A stretch of DNA of 64,000 nt from Streptomyces paradoxus (GTDB lineage Bacteria; Actinomycetota; Actinomycetes; Streptomycetales; Streptomycetaceae), in NCBI RefSeq assembly GCF_014202475.1, contig NZ_JACHGV010000009.1, positions 310,001 to 374,000 of the forward strand, given 5' to 3'. Below are positions 8,427 through 16,617 of this stretch, in pieces; positions within the stretch are counted from its first letter, which is position 1, and each line of letters begins with the position of its first letter. The notes beneath the pieces are model-generated. The model was given only the letters and a program-made list of their open reading frames with translations, was not told the origin of the DNA and made no database searches. Position numbers and translations under genes: made by a program.

Positions 8427-10097
8427 GTGACCAGTCGATACAGATCATCGAATACGTCAGAGGGGCTCAACTCCCTCACCCCACGCCGCCGTACGGTCGT
8501 CAAGGCCGCGGCGGCGACCGCTGTCCTGGCCGGCCCGCTGGCGGCGACCCTGCCCGCGCGCGCCGTCGAGCAGGCTCCGGCCTTCCTGCACGGCGTCGCC
8601 TCCGGAGACCCGCTGCCGGACGGCGTCCTGCTGTGGACCCGCGTCACCCCGGTACCGGAGGCGATACCCGGCTCCGGAGCCGGCCCGGACACCGAGGTGA
8701 GCTGGGTCGTCGCCGAGGACAAGGCGTTCACCACCGTCGTCGCCAAGGGCTCGACCACCGCCACGGCCGCCTCCGACCACACCGTGAAGGCCGATGTCCG
8801 CGGCCTCAAGCCGGGCACCGACTACTGGTTCCGCTTCTCCGCCGGCGGCACCGACTCCCCCGCCGCACGCACCCGTACCGCCCCGGCCCACGACGCCGCC
8901 GTCCCGGGCCTGCGCTTCGGCGTGGTCTCCTGCGCCAACTGGGAAGCGGGCTTCTTCTCCTCGTACCGCCATCTCGCGGCCCGCGGTGACCTGGACGCCT
9001 GGCTGCACCTCGGCGACTACATCTACGAGTACGGCACCGGCGAGTACGGCACCCGCGGCAAGGTCGTCCGCCCGCACGCCCCGGCGCACGAGATCGTCAC
9101 GCTGGCCGACTACCGCACCCGGCACGCGCGGTACAAGACCGACCCGGACCTCCAGGCGCTGCACGCCACGGCCCCGGTCGTCGCGATCTGGGACGACCAC
9201 GAGTTCGCCAACGACGGCTGGGCGGGCGGCGCCGAGAACCACACTGAGGGCGCCGAGGGCACCTGGTCCGCCCGTCAGGCCGCCGCCAAGCAGGCCTACT
9301 TCGAGTGGATGCCGGTGCGCCCGGCGATCGCGGGCACCACCTACCGGCGGCTGCGCTTCGGCAAGCTCGCCGACCTGTCGCTGCTGGACCTGCGCTCCTT
9401 CCGCTCGCAGCAGGTCAAGGTCGGCAACGGCGAGGTCGACGACCCGGACCGCACCCTCACCGGCCGTGCCCAGCTGGACTGGCTCAAGGCGGGTCTGACG
9501 TCGTCCGACACCACCTGGCGGCTGGTCGGCAACTCGGTGATGATCTCGCCGTTCGCCATCGGCTCGCTCTCCGCCGACCTGCTGAAGCCGCTGGCCAAGC
9601 TGCTGGGCCTGCCGCAGGAGGGCCTCGCCCTCAACACCGACCAGTGGGACGGCTACACCGACGACCGCCGCGAGATCCTGGCGCACCTGCGGACGAACGC
9701 GATCCGCAACACCGTCTTCCTCACCGGCGACATCCACATGGCCTGGGCCAACGACGTGCCGGTGGACGCCGGTACGTACCCGCTGTCCCCGTCGGCCGCC
9801 ACGGAATTCGTCGTCACGTCGGTGACCTCCGACAACCTCGACGACATCGTCAAGGTCCCGGAGGGCACGGTCTCCGCGGTCGCCGCGCCGGTCATCCGCG
9901 CGGCCAACCGCCATGTCCACTGGGTCGACACCGACCGGCACGGCTTCGGCGTCCTGGACATCACGGCCGAGCGCGCGCAGATGGACTACTACGTCGTCTC
10001 CGACCGCACGAAGCGCGACGCGACCGCCAAGTGGTCCCGCTCGTACCGCACCCGCAGCGGTACGCAGAAGGTCGAGCGCTCCTACGACCCGGTGTAA
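8427..10097 (+). CDS. phoD: PhoD-family secreted alkaline phosphatase/phosphodiesterase
   Basis: 556 residues. The N-terminus carries a twin-arginine signal (TPRRRTVVKAAAATAVLAG, residues 18-36) with a likely cleavage after ARA at 44-46, so the enzyme is predicted to be exported folded. A PhoD_N-type beta domain follows (HGVASGDPLPDGVLLWTRV). The catalytic domain shows HLGDYIYEYG, IWDDHEFANDGWAGG and FLTGDIHMAW, the metal ligand blocks of the Fe/Ca-dependent PhoD family. It releases phosphate from phosphomono- and diesters outside the cell. The GTG start has no clear RBS. PhoP control is known for Streptomyces PhoD enzymes, but I did not find a convincing PHO box here. Confidence 0.92.
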   Translation: MTSRYRSSNTSEGLNSLTPRRRTVVKAAAATAVLAGPLAATLPARAVEQAPAFLHGVASGDPLPDGVLLWTRVTPVPEAIPGSGAGPDTEVSWVVAEDKAFTTVVAKGSTTATAASDHTVKADVRGLKPGTDYWFRFSAGGTDSPAARTRTAPAHDAAVPGLRFGVVSCANWEAGFFSSYRHLAARGDLDAWLHLGDYIYEYGTGEYGTRGKVVRPHAPAHEIVTLADYRTRHARYKTDPDLQALHATAPVVAIWDDHEFANDGWAGGAENHTEGAEGTWSARQAAAKQAYFEWMPVRPAIAGTTYRRLRFGKLADLSLLDLRSFRSQQVKVGNGEVDDPDRTLTGRAQLDWLKAGLTSSDTTWRLVGNSVMISPFAIGSLSADLLKPLAKLLGLPQEGLALNTDQWDGYTDDRREILAHLRTNAIRNTVFLTGDIHMAWANDVPVDAGTYPLSPSAATEFVVTSVTSDNLDDIVKVPEGTVSAVAAPVIRAANRHVHWVDTDRHGFGVLDITAERAQMDYYVVSDRTKRDATAKWSRSYRTRSGTQKVERSYDPV

Positions 10098-10103
10098 CCG
10101 CCG

Positions 10104-10673
10104 CTACAGGGTTTCGAGGAAGCCGAGCGCCACCCGCCAGGTGGCCTCGGCGGCCTCCTCGTCGTAGTCCGGCAGGTCGGGGTCGGTGTAGAGGTGGCCG
10201 GCCCCGGCGTACCGGTACACCTCGACGTCGGCGCCGGTGCGGCCCATCTGGAGGTACCAGGCGCTGAGCCAGTCGTCCGTCTCGAAGGGGTCCGGCTCGG
10301 CCACGTGCAGCTGGACCGGCAGGTCCTCGGCCGTGACGTCGGGCGCGATGTCCGACGTGCCGTGCAGGAGCAGCAGGCCGCGCGCCTTGTCGTCGCCGAG
10401 GGCGAGGGTCTGGGCGATGGAGGCGCCGAGCGAGAACCCGGCGTACACCAGCCCGCGCTCGGAGTAGGGAGCGGCGGCCAGCACGGCGCGCTTCAGCAAC
10501 TCCTCCTTGCCGATCTTCTCCTGCTGCTCCATGCCCTCCTCGACCGTGTCGAACGTACGCCCCTCGAAGAGGTCGGGCGTCCACACCTCGTGTCCGGCCG
10601 CGCGCAGTCTGTCAGCGGCCTGGAGCACCGCGGGCCGCAGACCCTGGGTCGAGTGGAACAGCATGATGTTCAT
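10104..10673 (-). CDS. Dienelactone hydrolase family protein
   Basis: A 189-residue alpha/beta hydrolase of the DLH family (COG0412). It starts MNIMLFHSTQGLRPAV, with a nucleophile elbow AGFSLGAS that carries Ser rather than the Cys of true dienelactone hydrolases, and a His in GAGHLYTD near the C-terminus. Acidic candidates lie in AEPDPFETDDW. A hydrolase acting on a small ester or lactone is likely; the substrate is unknown. ATG 10673 is chosen at the start of the hydrolase homology, although the RBS is weak. It converges on phoD with only 6 bp between the stops and no hairpin. Confidence 0.82.
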   Translation of the reverse strand: MNIMLFHSTQGLRPAVLQAADRLRAAGHEVWTPDLFEGRTFDTVEEGMEQQEKIGKEELLKRAVLAAAPYSERGLVYAGFSLGASIAQTLALGDDKARGLLLLHGTSDIAPDVTAEDLPVQLHVAEPDPFETDDWLSAWYLQMGRTGADVEVYRYAGAGHLYTDPDLPDYDEEAAEATWRVALGFLETL

Positions 10674-10780
10674 GAGGCCATGGTGCCAGCCGGGTGTGAC
10701 AAGCCGGGATCCCGGCACTACCCACGACGCAGCGGAAGTCACATGTTCATGCACCCCGATGGCCGGTTAGGTTCGGTGGC

Positions 10781-11920
10781 ATGGAGAACCTGCTACGACC
10801 GCTGATCGTGGTCGGTGGCTCGGTCGTGCTCACGCTGGTGATCGGCTGGGCCACCGACTTCCTACTGCGCAAGGCCGACGAACGGCACCACGAGACCCCG
10901 CTGTGGGGTCTGCTCCGCCGTGGCCGCATCCCGTACATGCTCGTCTTGTTCGCGGCCCTGCTGAGAGGGTCCTACGACGAGGCGGACCTGCTGGAGAGCC
11001 GCGCCGAAGGAGTCGGCCGGACGCTGACCCTGATACTGATCGGGTCGGCCGCCTGGCTGGTCATCCGTATCGCGGCGGCGATCGTCGAGACGTCGTACAG
11101 CCGGTACGCCAACGCCCGGGCCCATCGCGACCCGGCGAGGGTCCGCCGGGTGCGCACCCAGGTGACGCTGATCATGCGGGTGGTGTCCGCGATCGTCGGC
11201 GTGGTGGCCGCGGCGTCGATGCTGCTGACCTTCCCGGCGTTCCGGGCGGCGGGCGCCTCACTGCTGGCCTCGGCCGGCATCCTCGGCATCGTCGCCGGTG
11301 TCGCCGCGCAGTCCACACTGAGCAACATGTTCGCGGGGTTCCAGATCGCCTTCGGCGACATGGTGCGCATCGGGGACACCGTGGTGGTGGACGGCGAGTG
11401 GGGCACGGTCGAGGAGATCACCCTGACCTTCCTGACCGTCCACACCTGGGACGAGCGGCGCATCACCATGCCGGTGTCGTACTTCACGTCCAAGCCGTTC
11501 GAGAACTGGTCGCGCGGCACCCCGCAGATGACGGGCATCGTCTTCTGGCACCTCGACCACTCCGCACCCGTGGAGGCGATGCGCGACAAGCTCCGCGACA
11601 TCCTGCGCGAGTGCCCGGCCTGGGACGGCCGCGCCTACAACCTGTCGGTCACGGACACCACCCCGAGCACCATGCAGGTGCGCGCTCTGGTGACGGCCAA
11701 GGACGCGGACGACATCTGGACGGTGCGGGTCACGGTCCGCGAGCAGATGATCGGCTGGCTGGCCGACGAGCACCCGTACGCCCTGCCCCGGGTCAACACG
11801 GCCGACGCGATCCTTCCGCCGCTCTACAACGCCAACGGCCACCGCTCGTCCCCGGACGGCGTACCGGCCCAGCAGCGCCGCTACCACGGCAATCACGACT
11901 CGGGACGGCCGGAGCGCTGA
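10781..11920 (+). CDS. MscS-family mechanosensitive ion channel
   Basis: 379 residues. Transmembrane helices lie near residues 8-27, 47-63, 84-103 and 125-150. The pore-lining helix carries the glycine/alanine pattern of MscS TM3 (ASAGILGIVAGVAAQSTLSNMFAGFQIAF, about 165-193). The cytosolic beta domain follows (VRIGDTVVVDGEWGTVEEITLTFLTV). It opens under membrane tension to release solutes on hypo-osmotic shock. The C-terminus ends in a hydrophilic tail rich in Arg and Asp. ATG 10781 has only a weak GGTGGC upstream. A very long hairpin follows. Confidence 0.9.
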   Translation: MENLLRPLIVVGGSVVLTLVIGWATDFLLRKADERHHETPLWGLLRRGRIPYMLVLFAALLRGSYDEADLLESRAEGVGRTLTLILIGSAAWLVIRIAAAIVETSYSRYANARAHRDPARVRRVRTQVTLIMRVVSAIVGVVAAASMLLTFPAFRAAGASLLASAGILGIVAGVAAQSTLSNMFAGFQIAFGDMVRIGDTVVVDGEWGTVEEITLTFLTVHTWDERRITMPVSYFTSKPFENWSRGTPQMTGIVFWHLDHSAPVEAMRDKLRDILRECPAWDGRAYNLSVTDTTPSTMQVRALVTAKDADDIWTVRVTVREQMIGWLADEHPYALPRVNTADAILPPLYNANGHRSSPDGVPAQQRRYHGNHDSGRPER

Positions 11921-11930
11921 TCCCGGACAC

Positions 11931-11979
11931 GGAAGGCAGGAGGGGCTCCCCGCGCCGCGGGGAGCCCCTCCTGCCTTCC
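11931..11979. terminator. Strong bidirectional terminator between mscS and SDR genes
   Basis: A near-contiguous perfect inverted repeat with 24-base arms (11931-11954 and 11956-11979) ends six bases before the SDR stop codon. It is centred on GCGCCGCG and is one of the strongest hairpins in the window. Confidence 0.88.
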
Positions 11980-11984
11980 GCCGG

Positions 11985-12725
11985 TCAGTGGCCGCGTTCG
12001 GCGCCTCCGTTGACCTGGATGATCTGCGAGGTGATGTGCCCGGCGCCCGGGGAGGCCAGCCAGTGCAGGGTCTCGGCGACGTCCCCCGGGGTGCCGGCCC
12101 GGCCGTTCGAGGTCTCACCGATGAGGCGCGCCCGCCGTTCCTCCGCCATCGCGTCCCCGAAGAACTCGGTGTCCTCGATGTACCCGGGCGCCACCACGTT
12201 CGCGGTGATGCCGCGCGGTCCCAGCTCCCGGGCCAGATCGTGGGCGTAGGGGTGCAGCCCCGCCTTGGCCGCCGCGTACGCCCCGCTCCCGGACCCCCGG
12301 TAGGCGGCGATGGAGCCGAGGAACAGCACCCGCCCGCCGGGCTCGGCGAGCCGCGGCTTCAGCGCCTCGGTGAGCAGTACCGCCGTCAGGGTGTTGAGCC
12401 GGAAGTTCACATTCCAGGTGTGCGCGACGGCCGCGAGCGGATCGTCCCCGGGGGCGTCCGGTTCGAGCAGCCCGTTGCCCCCGGCGCTGTGCACGAGCAC
12501 GTCCACAGCCCCCAACTCCCGTTCCACGAAGGCCGCGACACCGCGCACGTCCTCCGGCTCGGCGAGATCGGCGGCGTACGTCAGCGCGCCGGGCACCCCG
12601 GCCTTCTCCAGCACGTCGGCCCGCCGCCCGAGCAGCAGCACCCGATCCCCGTCCGCGGCGAACACCCGGGCTGCCGCGAGCCCAATTCCCGTACCCCCGC
12701 CACTGATTACCACATTCCGTGCCAT
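11985..12725 (-). CDS. Short-chain dehydrogenase/reductase (FabG-like)
   Basis: 246 residues, classical SDR length. The nucleotide motif is SGGGTGIGLAAARVF (8-22), NAG is replaced by HSAGG (about 83-87), the catalytic Ser is in LGSIAAYRG and the Tyr-Lys pair in GAYAAAKAGL. The C-terminus VNGGAERGH is typical of NAD(P)H-dependent 3-oxoacyl-ACP-reductase-like SDRs. The substrate is not predictable. It lies 63 bp downstream of the antiporter on the same strand and may be co-transcribed with it. Confidence 0.88.
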   Translation of the reverse strand: MARNVVISGGGTGIGLAAARVFAADGDRVLLLGRRADVLEKAGVPGALTYAADLAEPEDVRGVAAFVERELGAVDVLVHSAGGNGLLEPDAPGDDPLAAVAHTWNVNFRLNTLTAVLLTEALKPRLAEPGGRVLFLGSIAAYRGSGSGAYAAAKAGLHPYAHDLARELGPRGITANVVAPGYIEDTEFFGDAMAEERRARLIGETSNGRAGTPGDVAETLHWLASPGAGHITSQIIQVNGGAERGH

Positions 12726-12788
12726 ACGGCCGACCCTACGACTCCGCGACCACCCGCGGTCAAACCCGCAGCCGCGGCCGCCGGTGAC

Positions 12789-14375
12789 TCACCGCAGGCT
12801 ACGGACGTCGAGGTGCCGCAGAACCCGGTCGACCACCTCGGGATCCGCCCCAGGCTCGCTGCGCGCCGCCAGTACCTCGTGCCGCGCGGCGCTCAGCATC
12901 TCCTGCTGGATCCGACGCACCCGCTTCACCCGCCGGGCCCCCTCCCGGTACGCCTCCCGCCGCTCGTCCTCCGCCAGTTCGGGACTGATCCGCACCCCGA
13001 TGTCGTAGGCCCGCCGCAGCATCTGCTCGGACAGCTCCTCCGGCAGTTCCTCGCTCCTCTCGATCTCCCGCAGCCGCTGCTTCGCCGCCTTGGCCGCGCG
13101 GATCGCCAGGTCCTTCGCGAACTCCTTCTCCTTGTCCGTGTCGGCCTTCACCCCGAGCCACCGCACCAGCCACGGCAGCGTCAGGCCCTGCAGCACCAGC
13201 GTCGCCATGATCACCCCGAACGCGATGAAGATGATCTCGTCCCGGCTGGGGAACGGTGTGCCCGCGTCGGTCTCCAGCGGAATGGCCAGCACCAGCGCGA
13301 CCGAGGCCACCCCGCGCATCCCCGACCACCACATCACCACGGTCTCGCGCCAGCTCACCGGGATGTCCTCGTCGTAGTCCCGCCGCGCGTGCAGCCGTTT
13401 GGTCAGCCAGGTCGCCGGCAGCAGCCACAGCAGCCGGGCGAGCACGACGACGGCCACCACCACCGCCGCCCACCCCAGCAACTCGCCCCACCGCCCGGAG
13501 GCCGTGCGGATCGCGTTGTGCAGCTCCAGCCCGACCAGCCCGAACGCGACACCGGTGACGAGCGTGTCGACGATGTTCCAGAACGTGTGCCCGGCCAGCC
13601 GCGTCATGACGTCGTCGGCGTCCGAGCCGTACTCTGCGAGGAACAGCGCGGTGGTGAGCACGGCGAGCACCCCGGAGCCGTGCAACTCCTCGGCCATGAC
13701 GTACGAGGCGTACGGCACCAGCAGGGTCAGCCCGATCTGCAGGGTCGCGTCGCCGAGCACCTCCATCAGCTTGTTCGCGCCCCAGCCCAGCGCGAGGCCC
13801 ACGGCCACCGCCACCACGGCCGACAGCACCAGATCGAGCCCGGCCTTCCAGGGCGAGAACGTCCCGCTGACGGCCGCGGCGATCGCCACGTGGTAGAGGA
13901 CGATGGCCGTCACGTCGTTGAACAGGCCCTCGCCCTCCAGGATCGACACCAGCCGGCGCGGCAGTCCCAGCTGCCCGGCCACGGCGGTCGCCGCGACCGG
14001 GTCCGGCGGCGCCACCAGCGCGCCCAGCGCGAACGCCGCGGCGAGCGGCAGCCCCGGCACGATCGCGTCGGCCACGGCGGCCACGCAGGCCATGGTGACG
14101 AACACCAGCGCCACGGCCAGCAGGAAGATCGGCCTCTTGTTCGCCGTGAACTGCCGCCAGGACGTGCGCCGCACGGCGGCGTACAGCAGGGGTGGCAACA
14201 GCAGAGGCAGGATCAGGTCCGGCGCGATCTCGACGTTCGGCACGAACGGCAGCAGCGCGAGGACTATCCCCAGGAGCGTCATCAGAACCGGCGCGGGCAC
14301 CTTGAACCGGTCGCCCACGGGGACACTGATCACGGCCCCGAGCAGCAGCACGAACAGCAGGGCCAACTGATCCAC
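12789..14375 (-). CDS. CPA1-type Na+/H+ antiporter
   Basis: 528 residues with about 12 membrane helices in the first 400 (MDQLALLFVLLLGAVI...; ALVAPPDPVAATAVAGQLG; LEGEGLFNDVTAIVLYHVA; WWSGMRGVASVALVLAIPL), followed by a long basic/acidic cytosolic tail (residues about 410-528). APPDPVAA and the GLFND motif are hallmark ion-binding segments of the CPA1/NhaP group. It exchanges cytosolic Na+ (or K+) for H+, for pH and salt homeostasis. The GTG at 14375 has GGAG about 11 bases upstream. It follows the GNAT gene on the same strand by 95 bp. Confidence 0.93.
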   Translation of the reverse strand: MDQLALLFVLLLGAVISVPVGDRFKVPAPVLMTLLGIVLALLPFVPNVEIAPDLILPLLLPPLLYAAVRRTSWRQFTANKRPIFLLAVALVFVTMACVAAVADAIVPGLPLAAAFALGALVAPPDPVAATAVAGQLGLPRRLVSILEGEGLFNDVTAIVLYHVAIAAAVSGTFSPWKAGLDLVLSAVVAVAVGLALGWGANKLMEVLGDATLQIGLTLLVPYASYVMAEELHGSGVLAVLTTALFLAEYGSDADDVMTRLAGHTFWNIVDTLVTGVAFGLVGLELHNAIRTASGRWGELLGWAAVVVAVVVLARLLWLLPATWLTKRLHARRDYDEDIPVSWRETVVMWWSGMRGVASVALVLAIPLETDAGTPFPSRDEIIFIAFGVIMATLVLQGLTLPWLVRWLGVKADTDKEKEFAKDLAIRAAKAAKQRLREIERSEELPEELSEQMLRRAYDIGVRISPELAEDERREAYREGARRVKRVRRIQQEMLSAARHEVLAARSEPGADPEVVDRVLRHLDVRSLR

Positions 14376-14470
14376 GGTCAGCGCTCCGGGAGGTCAGACG
14401 TTCACACGGCTGACCTCAAGCCTGCCACGCAACTCCCGGGACAAACCGTTTCGGCACCCGGCACGCGGGG

Positions 14471-14938
14471 TCAAAGCGAGCGCCGCATCCCCTGGTGCGG
14501 AATGCCCGCCTCCATGTACTCGGGCCCGTACGGCTCATAGCCGAGCCGCGCGTAGAAGCCGAGCGCGTGCGTCTGCGCGTGCAGGTCCACGGCCGCGAGC
14601 CCCCGCGCGCGGGCCGCGTCCTCGACGGCCCGCACCAATGCGGCACCGACCCCGAGCCCGCGTGCGGCTCCCGTCACGGCGAGCCGGCCGAGGGAGCCCA
14701 CGGACGGGCCTGCGCCGGTCTGCGCCACGGCCGCCTCCCCGTGCAGGAGCCGCCCCGTCCCGAGCGCCACGCCGTCCTGGCGGACCGCCAGCACATGGAC
14801 CGCGCCGGCGTCGTACGCGTCGTACTCCAGGTCCTCCGGTACGCCCTGCTCGCCGACGAAGACCTCCTTGCGCACCGCGAAGCACGCCTCGCGGTCGGCC
14901 GGGTCCTCGGCGACCCGCACCACGTACGGGGTGCTCAC
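14471..14938 (-). CDS. GNAT-family N-acetyltransferase
   Basis: 155 residues. The acetyl-CoA binding motif A is seen in LGRLAVTGAARGLGVGAALVRAVEDAAR (about 82-109), and the C-terminal block ALGFYARLGYEPYGPEYMEAGIPHQGM is typical of the ElaA/YitI-like GNATs. The substrate amine is unknown. The GTG at 14938 overlaps the stop of the pseudouridine synthase gene by four bases (GTGA), which implies translational coupling; the frame is open further upstream but without homology. Confidence 0.88.
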   Translation of the reverse strand: MSTPYVVRVAEDPADREACFAVRKEVFVGEQGVPEDLEYDAYDAGAVHVLAVRQDGVALGTGRLLHGEAAVAQTGAGPSVGSLGRLAVTGAARGLGVGAALVRAVEDAARARGLAAVDLHAQTHALGFYARLGYEPYGPEYMEAGIPHQGMRRSL

Positions 14939-15879
14939 GCGTACGTCTCCTCGCGGACCTGCTCCAGGGCCTTCTGCAGGTCCTCCGGGTAGTCGCAGGA
15001 GAACTCCGCCCACTGCCCGTCCCCGGGGTGCTCGAAGCCGAGCCGCACCGCGTGCAGCCACTGACGGGTCAGGCCCAGGCGCTTGGCGAGCGTCGGGTCG
15101 GCGCCGTAGGTGAGGTCGCCGACGCAGGGGTGCCGGTGGGCGGCCATGTGGACGCGGATCTGGTGCGTGCGGCCGGTCTCCAGCTTCACGTCCAGCAGGG
15201 AGGCCGCGCGGAACGCCTCGATGAGGTCGTAGTGCGTGACGGACGGCTTGCCCTCGGCGGTGACGGCCCACTTGTAGTCGTGCTGGGGGTGCCGGCCGAT
15301 GGGCGCGTCGATGGTGCCGCTGGTCGGGTCGGGGTGGCCCTGGACGAGCGTGTGGTATCGCTTGTCGACCGTGCGCTCCTTGAACTGGCGCTTGAGCGAG
15401 GTGTAGGCGCGCTCCGACTTGGCGACCACCATGAGGCCCGAGGTGCCCACGTCGAGCCGGTGCACGATGCCCTGGCGCTCGGCGGCGCCGGAAGTGGAGA
15501 TCCGGTACCCGGCGGCGGCCAGGCCCCCGATGACGGTGGGCCCGGTCCAGCCCGGCGAGGGGTGCGCGGCCACACCGACCGGCTTGACGATGACGACCAC
15601 GTCATCGTCGTCGTGCACGATCTCCATGCCCTCGACCGGCTCGGCGACGACCTGCACCGGCGCGGGCGCCTGCGGCATCTCGACCTCCAGCCAGGCGCCG
15701 CCGTGCACGCGCTCCGACTTGCCGACCACCGACCCGTCGACCGTGACCTTCCCCGCGGCGGCGAGCTCGGCCGCCTTGGTACGGGAGAAGCCGAACATGC
15801 GGGAGATGGCGGCGTCGACGCGCTCGCCCTCCAGGCCGTCGGGCACGGGCAGGGTACGGATCTCGGGAAGCGTGCTCAC
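14935..15879 (-). CDS. RluA/RluD-family 23S rRNA pseudouridine synthase
   Basis: 314 residues. An N-terminal S4 RNA-binding domain (RVDAAISRMFGFSRTKAAEL, about 20-39) is followed by the catalytic domain with HRLDVGTSGLMVVAKS, whose Asp is the catalytic residue, and by GRTHQIRVHMA near the end. It isomerises uridines in rRNA, most likely RluD-type helix 69 sites. It lies 43 bp after lspA and overlaps the GNAT gene, in the order lspA - rluD-like that is common in bacteria. Confidence 0.93.
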   Translation of the reverse strand: MSTLPEIRTLPVPDGLEGERVDAAISRMFGFSRTKAAELAAAGKVTVDGSVVGKSERVHGGAWLEVEMPQAPAPVQVVAEPVEGMEIVHDDDDVVVIVKPVGVAAHPSPGWTGPTVIGGLAAAGYRISTSGAAERQGIVHRLDVGTSGLMVVAKSERAYTSLKRQFKERTVDKRYHTLVQGHPDPTSGTIDAPIGRHPQHDYKWAVTAEGKPSVTHYDLIEAFRAASLLDVKLETGRTHQIRVHMAAHRHPCVGDLTYGADPTLAKRLGLTRQWLHAVRLGFEHPGDGQWAEFSCDYPEDLQKALEQVREETYA

Positions 15880-15922
15880 CCGTCGAGTATGCCGGACGGC
15901 TCCGACAGGGCCGTACGCGCGC

Positions 15923-16528
15923 TCAGTCCTTGTGGACGGTCCCGTCCGGGTCGAGGCCCCTGAACGACAGCAGCACGATCAGGATGCCGCCGCACACGAT
16001 CGCCGAGTCGGCCAGGTTGAAGACGGCGAAGTGCTTGGGTGCGATGAAGTCCACGACCGCGCCCTCGAAGACGCCCGGCGCCCGGAAGATCCGGTCCGTG
16101 AGGTTGCCCAGCGCACCGCCGAGCAGCAGGCCGAGCGCGATCGCCCAGGGCAGGCTGTAGAGCTTGCGGGCGAGGCGGGCGATCACCACGATCACCGCCG
16201 CCGCGATCATGGTGAAGATCACGGTGAAGGCCTCGCCGAAGCCGAAGGCCGCGCCCGCGTTGCGGATCGCCTCGAACTTCAGCCAGTCCCCGATGATCTC
16301 GATGGGCGGGTGGTGCTCCAGCTTGGCCACCACGATCATCTTGCTGATCAGGTCGAGGGCGTACGCGATCGAGGCGACGGCGAACAGCACCGCGATCCGG
16401 CGCCGGCCCCGGGGCCGCCCGGCGCCGGACTCCTCGGGCGGGGTGCCCTCGGAGTCGGGCCGTTCCCTGCCGCCCCCGGCCGCGTCCGGTGTGTCCGGCG
16501 TACCGATGATGCGCTCCGCCTCTGCCAC
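15923..16528 (-). CDS. lspA: Lipoprotein signal peptidase (signal peptidase II)
   Basis: 201 residues. A hydrophilic Pro/Gly/Glu-rich N-terminal extension of about 44 residues precedes four membrane helices. Catalytic aspartates lie in GNLTDRIFRAPG and FNLADSAIVCGG, and EAIRNAGAAFGFGE matches the conserved N..GAAFG block. It cleaves prolipoproteins before the diacylglyceryl-cysteine. The GTG start has GAGGG nine bases upstream. It lies between the dksA/traR-like and rluD-like genes. Confidence 0.96.
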   Translation of the reverse strand: MAEAERIIGTPDTPDAAGGGRERPDSEGTPPEESGAGRPRGRRRIAVLFAVASIAYALDLISKMIVVAKLEHHPPIEIIGDWLKFEAIRNAGAAFGFGEAFTVIFTMIAAAVIVVIARLARKLYSLPWAIALGLLLGGALGNLTDRIFRAPGVFEGAVVDFIAPKHFAVFNLADSAIVCGGILIVLLSFRGLDPDGTVHKD

Positions 16529-16617
16529 GTGAGTCCCTCAACCTAGGTGCCTGACTGAGGACGAGGGTACGGCACACCCCGCACGTCCCACGTGCTCAGG
16601 AGACATTCGGCGGCCGG